Assembly: GCA_012934845.2 (NCBI GenBank)
Contig: WNNJ02001215.1
Coordinates: 1-64,000, forward strand
Origin: Pomphorhynchus laevis
Lineage: Eukaryota; Acanthocephala; Palaeacanthocephala; Echinorhynchida; Pomphorhynchidae
DNA length: 64,000 nucleotides
Reading direction: 5' to 3'
The notes under the pieces are model-generated. The model was not told the DNA's origin. It was given only the letters and a program-made list of their open reading frames with translations, and made no database searches. Of the stretch, positions 43,273-56,528 are shown piece by piece. A program made the position numbers and the translations under genes. Position 1 is the first letter of the stretch; every line of letters starts with the position of its first letter.

Positions 43273-43499
43273 CTAATATTGAGTATACTACATTTGCCTA
43301 CCCACGTTTTATTAACATAGCAGTAAAACATCGAAAACAACTAAATCATCTGCACAAAAAAGTTTTGAAATTCGGTATGGAAACTCCTTTAACCCTAATA
43401 TTTTAACTTGAAAAGATTTTTTATAGCCACCCAAATAGATATCACTGTTGAAAAAGTTTTAAAAATATGTTATAACGACACACCATGTATACGACCTAA
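43273..43499 (+). mobile_element. LINE-F reverse transcriptase, 3' piece
   Basis: It begins NIEYTTFAYPRFINIAVKHR, the expected continuation of ...LFYK at 42335 (RT motif LFYKxxxRPxxEY). It decays before the LTR element that starts at 43505. Confidence 0.55.
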
Positions 43500-43504
43500 A
43501 ACAT

Positions 43505-43635
43505 TGTGGTAACTGTATAACTATATTGATTTATTGAATTATTCACATTTACCTTATGTTACCTTCTTATTTGTAGATAGTTGAATAAAGCCTTTCATGT
43601 TGGTTCTTTCTGACTACTAAAGTAAAGTCACTACA
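43505..43635 (+). repeat. 5' LTR of the Ty3/Gypsy-type fossil
   Basis: 131 bp, begins TGTGGTAA and ends CACTACA, containing AATAAA. Matches 46129-46259 almost exactly. Confidence 0.85.
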
Positions 43636-46128
43636 ATTTATTCAACTATTTCTCTCGATCTCCAATCAAATGGATTCTTTAATGAAACCTGCTCGCTTTA
43701 TTGGTACTTCAAGCACAACCGCGGCTGAATGGAGGCATTGACGCCGAATGTTCGATAATTATGTGGCGGAGTTGGAAGTTGGTCATCCTGATAGAACAAT
43801 CAACAAGTTACGGCTTCTGACAAATTATATATCAGCAAATGTGTTCGAAACGATTTCCGATTGTAAAGACTACGATGAAGCCATTGCTATCCTAGAAGCA
43901 GCCTACGACAAACCTACGAATTCTGTTTTCGCTCGCTATACCTTGACAACTTGCAAGCAACAATTAGAAGAGACTGTTGACGAATTCCTCGCAAATTTAA
44001 AGCGACTCGCCAGATAATGTAATTTTAAAGCAGTTTCCGCAGCTCAATACACAGATGAAGCAATACGAGATGCCTTCATTATAGGTTTGAAAAGTGTAGA
44101 AATACGTCAACAGCTCCTCGAACGGGAGAATCTCAGACTAGATGATACTATAGTAACGGCTCAATCTCTTGAAACGGCTTAAAGAAATGCTAAATCATTC
44201 GAATCTTCTCAAGGTTCCGACTGCTCAAATATCGCAAAACGTCGATAAAGATATCCGCCTAGATAATAGAGACGATAATATCGCTGCCGCTGGAAGGTGG
44301 GCAAAATCGAATGATTCCAAGTGTAGATTTTGTGGACGTCTTCCACACCGCAGACAGCAATGTCCAGCTCGTGACGCGACCTGCTTCAAGTGTGGAAAGC
44401 GTAGCCATTTTTCAAATATCTGCCAAAGCCCGAATTCAAAATGCTCAGCAGCCTTCGAAAATACGCTCGCGACATCTAATGTAATGATACCGATTCATAA
44501 TGATAGTTTAATACCCGTACGGTTAGATAGCTATTCGACGGCAGCTCTAATCGACTTTGGCAGTGTAAAAAGTTTTGTTCGTTCTGATATAGTGGTTGCT
44601 GCAAAATTGTTAAAACAGCTATCTTCGGAAATGATCTTTATGGCGTCATCCGACCACTCGGTTCATACGAAAGGACACTGTGTTGTAGACGTACGTATTG
44701 GTGGAAAGTTTACTGCAATCAAAATGTTGGTTCTTCCGAACCTATGCTCTCCGGTTGTATTGGGACAAGACTTTATGGGACTGAACACAACAGTGACATT
44801 TAATTTCACAAACGACAAGGGCAGACCAAAACTAATACTATCGTCATTGAACTGTATGGAGATCACGCCACCAACACTATTCTCCAAATTGTCTGATGAT
44901 GTTCGACCGCTCGCTACTAAGCCACGTAACTATGCTCTTGACGATCGAAAATTTATCGAAAACGAAATTTAATTCCTACTGAAAAATTTCATAATAGAAA
45001 CTTCAACCTCGCCATGGAGAGCACAAGTATATATTACGACATCTAATAGACATAAACATCGCATGGTCATGGATTATTCTCCAACTATCAACCGATTCAC
45101 CTTCCCCGACGCTTTTCCAATACCCCGAATTTCAGATATGATCAACGAATTGTCGAAATACAAATATTTCACTAAACTTGACCTTGAATCGGCTTACTAC
45201 CAATGTCCAGTGAGAGAAGATGAGAGATTTTATACAGCTTTTCAAGCCGCAGGAGCATTGTACCAATTCAAGCGAATTCCCTTTGGTCTGACTAACTCGG
45301 TAGCCGCTTTCCAGCGCGTAATGTCTAATCTGATAAGCTCTAATCGACTTCAAAATACCTTCATATATGTTGACGATGTTGTGGTAGCTGGAAGTACTTT
45401 AGAAGATCACGACAAAAATTTGCATGCGTTCGAAACTATGATCAAGAAATAATATATTAAGCTTAATGAACACAAGTATGTCTACCGTCAAACCTCGTTA
45501 AACTACCTTGGATATCTAATCGACGGTGGTCGAATCCAGCCTGATCCTCAAAGGACTGAACCACTTAGAAACTTTTCTGCTCCTGCAAATCCAGCTGCCA
45601 TGAAAAGAGCTCTTGGATTACTGAGTTATTACAGTCAATGGATACCAAATTATTCCGCAAAAATTAGACCGCTTTTATCTGTAGCCGCGTTTCCAATGAA
45701 TTATACTCAATTAAAGACCTTCGACGAATTAAAGGATGAAATATGCAAAGCTTCACTTACTACTATTGATGAAGAGTTGCCGTTTTGTGTAGAAACCGAC
45801 GCATCTTCGAATACAGTAGCTGCAATTCTATCGCGAAATGGTCGTCCAGTTGCATTCTATTCGAGAAGTCTATCTCCATCGGAAAGGCAACATTCTATTA
45901 TTAAACGGAAAGCGACTGCCATTGTGGAAGCTATTCGGAAATGGCGCTATTTTCTGATTTTAAAAAGATTCACTATAATTACAGATCAACAATCCGTATC
46001 CTTCATATTCAGAAATCGTTTAAAATCCAAAACTAAAAACGAAAAATTGATACGATGGAAAGTCGAACTTTCTAGCTATTCCTACATAATCAAATACCGA
46101 CCAGATTTAATGTCTAAGGAGGAGAAAG

Positions 46129-46259
46129 TGTGGTAACTGTATAACTATATTGATTTATTGAATTATTCACATTTACCTTATGTTACCTTCTTATTTGTAG
46201 ATAGTTGAATAAAGCCTTTCATGTTGGTTCTTTCTGACTACTAAAGTAAAGTCATTACA
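46129..46259 (+). repeat. 3' LTR of the Ty3/Gypsy-type fossil
   Basis: 131 bp copy of the 5' LTR, followed by the target duplication AACAT. Confidence 0.85.
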
Positions 46260-46379
46260 AACATAAACGAATATATAATTTATTATTTATTTTCACACAA
46301 GTTATTAGCCGCAAATGGCAATTTTAGCTGTTCATAGAAAAAATCAATGACTAAAATAAATTTAAGCGTCCACGCTAGT

Positions 46380-46795
46380 ATTTAATAGCCAATGTCGAAT
46401 CTTTTGTTTGAAGCTGCAGTAGCTGGATGTACATCCAATTTATTTAGGCAGCGCATTCCATATATTAAAAGACCGACGTGAAAGTCGCACTACGCTTGGG
46501 ATTTTGCCATGTGGTAATTTACATAGTGATAGAGGATGACCTCTACGACAGACGAACTAATCTTCACATAGTGAGAAAAAATCCCTATGCGGAATGAACC
46601 ATTTGTCACGTCGCAATGAGGTCTAGGTAAATCAACCTTCAACACACTGAAATCAGCTATAAGGAAGCTAAGCGGTCTACGTATGGATAAGCATGTTGAA
46701 AGCACAATCTGGATCCTTTTCGAAGCACTGACTCAAGCTTCGTGATTTCTGCCTTAGTAGATGGAAATGATGCATGAACACCATAATTAGGCAAA
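46380..46795 (-). mobile_element. CR1-type LINE C-terminal remnant
   Basis: Antisense text corresponds to the RT C-terminal region (a decayed NxWNALP motif about 46460-46440). Heavily mutated; lies head to head with the next fragment. Confidence 0.4.
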
Positions 46796-47460
46796 GCTAG
46801 AAAAATGATGCACACTATCAAAAATTGCTTTCTGAAAATAAATCTATCGTCGTTCAGGGTGCTGTTTAACTCGTTATTGAGACCAATACTTGAGTATTGC
46901 TCTCCATCTTGCTTCCCATGTACACGGACTGAACTGAATGCTGTCGATGGAGTTCTTCGCCGTATTACCCGTTTATGTCCAGACTGTAAGTATTTACCTT
47001 ATCGTGAGAGACTTAAAGTGATTGGCATATTTGACATGAAGGTGAGGTTAATGTTTATCGACTTGGTTGCAACGTGGAAATTATTGCACAAATTTGATGG
47101 ATATCCTCGAAATATTATGGTGTGTCGTAATAATAGATCCAGGCGACATCATTCGATGACAATTTTTAAACAGCATACTGGGAAACTATCGCCTGTCACA
47201 AGATTGTCAAGACGTGTAGTTAACGTGTGGAATAGTCTTCCTGAATACGTTGTTGCCTCCACAACGCTGACTTTATTTAAGAAGCGATTGCGAATATGTC
47301 TGGAACAGATCGATAATATGGAGAAGCTATCGTATCCCTGATTTTCTTAACTCTATCAATTCTACATTTTGTTTAATTTTTATTTTATTTTTTCGTGAGC
47401 AGACTGAACAGCCATATAGGCTTTGTCTTGTATGTTATAATAATATAATAATAATAATAT
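46796..47460 (+). mobile_element. CR1-type LINE 3' end with intact C-terminal frame
   Basis: The frame 46805-47341 (178 residues) reads LLRPILEYCSPSCFP, RRITRLCPDCKYLPYRERL and RVVNVWNSLPEYVVAS, the C-terminal region of a CR1 RT of LINE-B kind. It is followed by a 3' UTR and an (ATA)n run at about 47436-47460. Strong 5' truncation. Confidence 0.8.
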
Positions 47461-50330
47461 GTGGGCGAACCAACGCGCAACATAGTCGCTTAAAACTTAT
47501 TGGGCGTAGCCTTGCAAACGTATTTTTGATGCAATACATAGCTTTAATTACCTTACCATAAATAAAGTCAGCATTTGAGTGAGCTCTCAATATCCTGTAC
47601 AAAATGAAACTCAAATGCCTACACTCAGATACAATTTCGAGTGTATGCATTCATAATCGAAATTCACGATAATGTTTACTTCCTAGCTTCATATGAACAC
47701 ATTTATCAAAGTTCATTGAAAGTTTATCAACAAAAGCCAAGCAAGGGTTCTGGATTCTTAACAGCAAGTCACTAAGGTAAACAATAAAAAAGAAGGCCGA
47801 GTACAGAACCTTGTGAAACTCCACAATTTACACGTTTGCGGGAGGATAAATGGCTTCCAACTCTAACTTTAAAAAATCTATTTCATAGGAATTGCCGATT
47901 CACATACACAGCAAAGAATGAACTACATAATGAGACAACAACATAAGCAAACTTTAATACAGAACTCGATCGAAGGCTCTCGAAAAGTCAATAAAAATTA
48001 AGTCAATTGAATTGCCAAAACTAAGTGCCTCAATTCACATTTCGCGAGCAGTTAATAAATTAGATAGGCATGATCTACCGTGACGGAATCCGTGCTGAGA
48101 ATACACTATGACTCGATGAGTGTTTAAGTGACTCTAGATTCTACAAGCCACTAATCTTTCAAGAACTTAGCACATCGAACTTGTCAGGCTTATTGGTCTA
48201 TAATAACTACAAGTTACAATGGTTTTTTTGAACAGGAAAAATACTCGCAGATTTTCACAAGTTGGGCACAAATCCAGTGGTAAGACTATTCTGAAATATA
48301 TCGACAAGAAAAATGGCTAAGTAGTTTGATAAGGTCTGGAGTAAAAATGGAGATATATCATCAGAACTAGATGCACTGTACGGATTGACATGAACAAGAG
48401 TAACTTTGACTTACTCTGCGGATATTGGAAGAAAATAGGGATTATGTGGTATTGAACAGCCATACCGAGCGAATAGTGAGTGTGAATAATTGGATGGTAA
48501 TGAAAATGATCAAGCAATACTTTCAGCAATGTAATGTTTACTTGTGAATGGATCTTCACGTGTGTGTACAATTTTGATTTCAGTATTAAGCGTTCTGTTC
48601 TGACGAACATTGGACCAGAATAATTAGGGATTGCGTTTCACCCGCTAACGATTGCAGGTTTAAATTTATCGCATTTGAAGCATTTTATCTAGAACAAAGA
48701 TTTCTGGCATATCTATAGTTTGCAATGAGTTTGGGATGTGATCGGGATAACTTTTATAAACGATTTCAAGTATTAAGTGACTGCTTGAGGTCTTGATCAA
48801 TCAATGCAGGAAATTGAGATACTTGAGAGATCGCACGCATTGGAGCGATAAATAGTTTCCAGTGGTACTCTGCCTGTTTTCGAAACGTGAGCGGGTAACG
48901 CTGACAGAAAGTTAAAACATGGTCTATATTCACCCTTGACCAATTACGCTTAAAAATGTTTGTTTACTGATGACAAAATTTGAAGTTTGGTACTGCCCGC
49001 AATAGTCACTATAATAGTCACAATAGTTTGGAAAGTACGCAATAGTCACTTCAACCTGAGGAAGATAATCGATGCTGACTATATCATCACGTTTGATATC
49101 CACCAAATCAAGCGCATAAGCTACTCTCGATGAGAAACAAGTCGGCCGTTGAACGTGTTGGATTAGCAGAAGCTCATCAGAAAGGAATTCAGAAATTTAT
49201 GTTTCTACAGTGCTTCCATAATGAAAGAGATACTCTGCCTAATTAAAACATGGGAGATTAAAATCTCCTAAGATAATCAAATGTGAACAGGCATACTGAC
49301 TGCAAATTGGATTTTAGGAGATCACAATATAAAGGCTATGAATGGAGAACGATATACAACACAAAAATTAATATCAATATATTCATATTTAATATGGAAG
49401 TTGAGACTTTCAAAGTAACCATTATGGTCACATACATTAGAAACGTCAGAACTCAAAAAAGTATCTTGAAAATAGGCGGCAACCCACTCAATCATGTTTA
49501 CCTAACTTTCTATCGCCCCAGAATATCAATAGCAACATCAACAATACATTGATGGAGCCACGATTCAATGATACAGAATACTTTGTATGTGTGTGACAGT
49601 AAATGATGCCTTAACTCTACCATTTGTGCAATCAAGCTGAGAAGATTAGAACAACCGACTGACAAATAGCGCGTGGCTTTGCAAGGAGAGTATATCGAAT
49701 TATTACAATATATGCTACTAAATGAAATTCAATGCCCCAGTGATATATATACCAACTTTATTGCACGATGGCTGCGGTAAATTAGTATCCGCACTACTTT
49801 CTTGACTGTGTTAGTTTGTACCTAAGCGCTGGGTGAATTGCCGGCAATCAAGGAAGTCACTAAGTTCCAACGAACAACGGGGAGCCACTTGACAACCTGA
49901 AAATTTCGTCTACAAACATTAGTTTCACCTTTGGACATACGACTTCGTAATTCACTGTTTGCTTCTCTTAAATTCAACCGCTCTTCTTGAGATAAATCGC
50001 CGAGTATTCGATACGAACGGCCTTTTGGACGGTAACCACATTAATAAAAGACTTGTATGATGTAGAGAAGATATTGTAACTTTTAATAATCTAGGCTTAT
50101 CAGTTGACTTTTTACCAAGACGGAATAACTTCCGAATTTCCAGACAAGAAGCTAAATCTTCATTGCCATTCAGCAAGAGCTGAGAAAAAACCACGTAAAT
50201 TAGATATGCTATCATCCACAGGGCCTGATAATTCTCAGCACTTAAATAATGCGTCTCATACTCGAACATCCATTTACAAATATTCATTTGTTCCAAAAGC
50301 CTGGCGGTTTTTAAACAGTAACATTATTAT
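47461..50330 (-). mobile_element. LINE-B-like copy, decayed
   Basis: Minus-strand frames give NADFIYGKVIKAMYCIKNTF (47570 region; compare NTDFFLGKATRALYCIKNAF in LINE-B). Scattered RT text follows between 47.7 and 48.6 kb, and endonuclease-region text to about 49.9 kb. The ORF1 C-terminus is at 50296-49952 (IRKLFRLGKKSTDKPRLLKV). It is truncated at the 3' side inside the RT, where it meets the (ATA)n run of the plus-strand copy. Confidence 0.65.
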
Positions 50331-50439
50331 TATATGTCGACTTCCAAGGGAGCTGAAGCTTGTAAGGAAGCATCACATCGAATAAAAAAAAACCAGAAAA
50401 AAAACGAAAAAAAACATCAAGAGTTCACGAGGTCAAGCT

Positions 50440-53164
50440 TTAGGGGTTCTTTGAATTGCACAGCAGAATAGCTGTTGATCACACCAGGTGATAATCCATT
50501 CCATCGTTTACAGACGTGATCCATCACTGTCGTGCAATTTATTCGATGCTTTGAGCGACACTTCAAACATAGCTCGTGTTCACGTAATATTTAGGATTCA
50601 CGAAGACAGAACAGCTGCTTACACGGATGGTTAGGCACGCGCAGCGACATCCATACTAGTGTAGGATCTGCAATCAACAGATCGCATTCAATAAATCTTA
50701 TACCCAACGTATCTAGTCCAACTGGATAAGGAATGGAGCGAGTTGCCGGAACCAAGTGCGTGGCTCTTCTCAAAATGTTGTTGAATTCACTCAATTCTGA
50801 TTTCAGTTGAGGGTGTGTCGCGTGAGATGCATAGAGCATATGTGATTTTAAGAGACTCGAATATACAATGCGTAAACCTTTGGCTCAAGTCGTCCAACGT
50901 TTCGATGAAGAAATCCTAAAATTCTACGGCATTTTGCAATAATCGCAGAAGAATGAAGACGAGATTTTAAATTGGAGGAGATAACAACACCTAGATCAGT
51001 AAAGTGATTTACTGATTCGATAACTGTTGAGCTGAATTGATAAGGGGAAGGTAATCGGGATTGACCAATTCTCATATGTCGACATTTACTAACATTGATT
51101 ACTAAGCCGTGTGATTAACACCAACTACTAACTTTATCTAAATCTGATTTTAGTAGGGGAGAGCTAGAACAACCACAAAATAAAGGGCACCACAGTTTCA
51201 TGTCATCGGCGTATAATAGGCACTGGTATGTAACATTTTCAGCGATTTCGTTGATGTAGATATTAAACAAAGTGGGACTAAGGATACAGCTTTGTGGAAC
51301 ACCTTGAGTGAGATAAAACCATTAAGAAAGAGACTCATCAACTCGCACAGCAAAGGAACGTCTACTCAAGAATTCACGTATCCAGAGACAAACGTGCTTT
51401 GAGAATCCGTAATTTCCAAGTTTCCACAGTAAAATTGGATGAACGACCCGATCAAAAGCTTTGGACAAATCAATAAAGACGACATCAACCAGCTACCCAT
51501 GTTCGACAAAATCGACCCAGCTTTCGCGTGCTAATGTTAGATTAGTTGAAGTAGAGTGATGTTTTCTAAACCCATGCTGTTTATTAGACAAAATATTGAA
51601 TTTGTCTAAATGAGAAGATATATACCTCAGGATCAGTTTATCCATCATCTTGCAAGCAATATATGTCAAACTTATTGGCCGATAATTTTGAGGATTTACA
51701 TTATCCCTATTGTTGAAAACTGGAATGACTAATGCTCTCTTCCACATATCTGGGATTATGACAGTTCTCAAGGACCAGTAGTAAATATCAAAAAGCGGAA
51801 GATATATATTCGATGCAACTTTGCGTAATAATATACTAGGAATACCATCAGGACCTGAACTATTTTTAGCCGGTAGCTTCGACAAGATATTAAGAACATC
51901 GAGCGGGTCAAAGTAGAGGTAAGTATCATGGTACTGGAGGGAATAATTGTCTATCGTAATGTTATAATAACATAGGGAAATTCGATTGCGAGGTAGACAA
52001 AAGTTCTTGGCAAGGATATTGGCAATGGAAATAGAAGAAACCGATTTTCGCTCACCATCAACCAGACAGTTGATTGACAAAGATACTCTCTTACGGTTGC
52101 AAAGTAGTTGAAAAGTCTCTTTTGATTAACATGAGACAAGGAACATATGACAGCAATAAATTGATTTTTCTTCTGACGTTTAAGAGAAGTCACTCTGTTG
52201 CGAATGGTAGTATAAAATCTAAAGGATCCGAGTCCACGCTTAAATAGTAGGAATGCATTATAACGTTCTCTGACAGCTCGCTTCAACTCACTGTCAAACC
52301 ATTTGAGTTTGGAGGATTGTGGTTTACGTGTTACGCAAGGGGAAATGGCGTGAAGTCGATTAATCAATGTTGTGTGGAGGAACGACCAGGCCACATGAAC
52401 ACCGACTGTTCTAGCACAAGGTCATCTTACTAGGCTCAGCATTTCATTAATTGTATCGTAATCCGCATTCATAACACCAATCGTTTTTTAAATTGACCAG
52501 ACGCGAAATATGACCAGGTAGGATGATACGTAAAGTGCAGTGATCGCTGGAGCCTAATTGCGTACCGCAACTTAATGACTCAACGACAGAATCATTGGTA
52601 CATAGGCATAAATCTAGCAGGGAATGACTTTTATTACGGATACAAGTATTACAATGGACAACCCTGGATGTTCATTTTATCACACCCCTGGATCGCGGTA
52701 TAAGAGACCCAATCGATATTTGGAGTGTTAAGATCTCCGCAGATTAAGGTATCCACATCGCCGGAACAGTGATGTTCAACGACTTGATGATGAGTGGTGT
52801 TTTTGATCGAGGACTACGATACACAATACAAATGCGATCGACCTTACCTCGTGACTCTGTCACATCAATCCACAACAGCTCATTTCCATAATCGTCAGAA
52901 CACGACTCTATTACGTTATAAACAAGATTGTCGAGTATATAAGCAGCTACACCGCCATCTCTAGAGATTTTTTGACCACAGCGAACTATCGTATAACCGT
53001 GAATACCGACTTCAAAATCCAGAATATTACAATTTAACCAAGTTTCAGTGAAAAACAGCATGTCGAGATTTTCATGATGCACTATTGCTTTGATTTCATC
53101 TAACTTGTTAAACAAACTCAAAACATTTGAACAGAGTATGTAAAGGCCTGCTTTAATAATACAA
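50440..53164 (-). mobile_element. LINE-C, ORF2 part (endonuclease and RT)
   Basis: Minus strand: endonuclease frame 53121-52744 (FNKLDEIKAIV, FFTETWLN, RDGGVAAYI, CIVYRSPRSK), then the linker. RT follows with PAKNSSGPDGIP, NPQNYRPISLTYIACKM, SNKQHGFRKHHST and YADD at about 51205. The C-terminal region has HFTDLGVVISSNLKSRLH (51003) and runs to 50591. Several frameshifts. The 5' part with ORF1 lies beyond a LINE-A insertion, at 56529-57960. Confidence 0.78.
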
Positions 53165-56100
53165 ATTTATTTAACGTGGCAAATACGTACAAGCTGCACG
53201 CTTACAAGTCCACGATAGAGGAGCAGATAAATTGTCTGCTCCTCTATTTAAGCAGACTTTTATCTGCTTAAAAGTCAAGCAGATAAATTGTTTAAATGGG
53301 ATTGGATTTGCCGTTTGAAGCACGACAGGAAAGTTGATTGGCATATATGAATGGGCAGATGATTCCACGATAGAGGAGCAGCCACCAGGAAGAAGCGGAG
53401 TCCAAAGGAGGTAGAGTAGTTTGGGACATGTAAAAGAAGGGAATTACATGAACGCGAGGAACAGTAAACAGGACGAGAATTATCAAGAAAAGGAAGGTTG
53501 AGAAATGAAGAAGTATGAAAAGTTACAAGGCGGAAAGCAACGATAAGAAGACGAATTTGAACACGACAATAAATTGTAGGCAAATCGAGAGAAGCAAGAT
53601 GGTAGAATGTATGATCAAAGCGACAAAGACGGAGGAGAATTCGGACAGCTGCGTTGACGATGCGTTGTAGGGGAAGAAGAGTAGATTTAGGTGAGTTGGA
53701 AAATAGACTAAGACAATAATCGAGTCTAGAAAAAAAGAGAGAAGATATGAGAGTCATACAAGAAAGGATATCGATCAATCTACGAACTTGACGGAGGTTG
53801 CGGAGTATCATTTTAGATAAGCGTACGTTATCTCTAACGAAAGGTTTAAGTGAAAGTCGGTTGTCGAAATGGAAGCCTAGGAAAACGAGATTATCAACAA
53901 TAGGAAGAATTGTATAATTTAATGATACGGAGGGAGGTTCTAAGCCGAGGCGTTGAGGTAGGATCCACATAATTTAGGATTTATCAGGATTCAGAGAAAG
54001 GCGAAGGAAAGAAAGATGATTGGAAATTGAGACAAGACAGTCGGAAGCAGAAACACTAAGATCGTGAATACGATAAACAGGTGCATGAGCATAGATGAGA
54101 ATGTCATCTGCATATTGCATAACATGGAAGTTAAATTTATGAGAAATCGAAGACAAATCATCGAGAAGAAGAGAGATAAGCAAAGGGCCTAATACGGAGC
54201 CTTGTGGAACACCGAACGGAATGGACGAAGGATGGGAGAGAGAAGAGTTAGAATAGACGCGAAATGTACGGTTTGATAGATGTGAAGAAAACCATGATAC
54301 AGTGGGTAAAGAGAAGCCATAATCATGACGAAGGCGATGGAGAAGAATCGAGTGATCGACGATGTCAAAAGCAGACGATAGATCAAGAGAAACTATGACA
54401 CTACATAATTTATGATCGCGCGATATGAGTAAGTCGTTATAAACTTTAAGACATGCAATTTCGGTAGAGTAATTAGAGCGAAAAGCGGCTTGGAAGGGAG
54501 GAAATAAGTTAGAGGAAAAGAGATATGTATTAACTTGCTTAAGAACGAGACGTTCAAAGAGTTTAGAGAGGGTTGGGAGAAGTGATATGGGACGGTACGA
54601 AGATGGTAGTGAGGAGTCGAGAGATTGCTGATTGATGAGAGGACGAACAGTGGCGCATTTCCAGATGGAAGGAAATCTACGGCTACGGATGGACGAGTTG
54701 AACAATGTGGTTAGGAAGGGTAAGATAGAGGAGCAGATATTTTTAAGCAAGTGAATGGGAATTGGGTCAGAAGGAGCGGTTTTATTAGGTAAAGGTGGAA
54801 TAGTTCTGGGAGGGAAGTATTTAACGAGAAGAGTAGGTACAAGGGGGCTACGGGTAGTAGGGAAAGTAAATTAGACAGCTTAATCTGTAGATAAAAAGAA
54901 AATTAATCAGGATTTATATTACAAGGGGTAGATGATCGTGAAAGAATTGAGTTAAAGATTTTCCAATTAGATTTAGAGTTAGAAGATGACTCGAGTTGAT
55001 TTCGCCAAAAGAGAATACGTTTAGTACGTATAAGAATAAGATGTGAACGGCGTAGAGAAAAGTAGGAATCACGGAGATTTGGAGGGAGTGAGTTAGGATA
55101 ATGTTTAAGAAAGCGATTATACACACGAAAAGAGTGACGGAGTCGACGCTTAGAAAGACTACAGTCAGAATCGAACCAGTGAGCATTGTGCAAGCGCTGA
55201 GAGCATCGGAGTCGACTAGGCAGAAGTTTATTGATGATATACATAAGTTTAGAATCAAACAGAATGCAGAGATCATCGGGAGAGAGATAGTTAAGAGGAA
55301 GTGAAAAGAGTGAAGAATTGAGTAAGGCTGTGCAGAGAATAGGGATATCGAGAAGTTTCCAGGGTCGACTTGGTGTAGATAAAGGTAAAGGCGGAGAAGG
55401 AGGATGGGGACGAGTAAGAGTAAGAGTGACAAGGAAATGATCGGACAAACCAGGATCAGTAATTGACAAGGAGGTATAGTCATTGAAGCAATTAGGAACA
55501 GCAATGATGTCGAGAGCACCGCCGAGAATATGAGTTGGGCTTGTTGAAAGTAATTTATAGTTAAAATCAGAAAAAAGATTAGTTAAAGTGATAGAGTCAG
55601 AGTCAGCCGGGCGATCAAGACGAATGTTAAAGTCACCGAGAACAAAAGAAGGAGTATAAGACAATGAACAGTGAGACATAAGATCTGCAAGGTCGTTAAA
55701 GAAGATACGTGATGGGGCAACTGAACCTGGACGGTATACAATCACAAGTTCAAGAGGGAAAGAGTTGATAATCTGCATTTGAGTAATTCGAACGAGGTGT
55801 AACGGATGTTAACGTTAATTTTACGTAAAGACATTGGGTGACGAGCAATGGCAACAATACCACCATGGTTAGAAGCAGTAGATGTATGAGATGCAATTTG
55901 ACGAGCTGATTCAACTAGAGAACAACCAGACCGACATAGACAACGAATAGCAATATCGTCGAAGTCAGATATCAGCTTTATGAAGAATGGAGCGAGTGTT
56001 GAATAGACTAAGACGAAAAGTATGCTTAGGAGCGAGATCGACTAGCGAAGAAGACAAGGGGGAGAGATGGGACGCCATCGAATTTTTGGCCTTGTGTGTA

Positions 56101-56528
56101 CAACGTGAAAATTTCCGTTGATTTTACGTATAGATAAGAATGACTCGCCGTTTGTTTCACGTCGATGTTTCTCAATGCGAGCTAAATTGAGCTGGGCAAT
56201 ATCAAAAAGGGAGCGGTCAGGAAAGATACGACAAGTTAATGAAGTGGTAAGAAGTTTAAAACGTTGGGAGAGTGCCGAAGAGTCATGTGAACTATGTCGG
56301 AAAACGATTTTTAAGAGTGGAGGACTGAGATGATTGGATTTAGTGGATTTGTTTAAACGAATAAAGGATACAGGAGCGATATTATTGAAGAGGGATGGGT
56401 TATCATCAGGAAGAATGGTTGCTAGGATAGACCCCAAAGCAGATACATCATCATCGAGGCGAGATTGTGTAGATGCAGCTTCAGTAGATGTACATGGAAA
56501 CTTGTAAACATTTGATTTTTGAGAATTC
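53165..56528 (-). mobile_element. LINE-A copy inserted in LINE-C, nearly full ORF2
   Basis: ATACAA at 53159-53164 and 56529-56534 is a likely 6-bp target duplication. The copy holds the last part of ORF1 (SFIRLNKSTKSN, 56370 region), the endonuclease (55778-54903: LELVIVYRPGS, FVLGDFNIRLD, GLSDHFLVTL) and the RT in two frames (54750-53974 and 53970-53275) with MQYADDILIYAH. The 3' hairpin is near 53185-53202. About 3.4 kb, cut within ORF1. Only a few breaks, so it is recent. Confidence 0.85.

Larger units (their letters stand above)
43505..46259 (+). mobile_element. Ty3/Gypsy-type LTR retrotransposon fossil
   Basis: Short LTRs at 43505-43635 and 46129-46259 start TGTGGTAACTG and differ at one position in 131 by my reading, so the insertion looks young. 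A 5-bp target duplication AACAT flanks it (43500-43504 and 46260-46264). Parts recognised between the LTRs, in order: gag-like segment, CCHC zinc knuckle, aspartic-protease-like segment, reverse transcriptase with YVDD, and RNase H. It is broken, with a handful of breaks, and at about 2.75 kb is short for the family. Confidence 0.85.

Noticed and set aside
54914-55519. 201-residue minus frame overlapping the LINE-A endonuclease
   Set aside because: Out-of-frame shadow of the endonuclease at 54903-55778; its landmarks (FVLGDFNIRLD) lie in the other frame.
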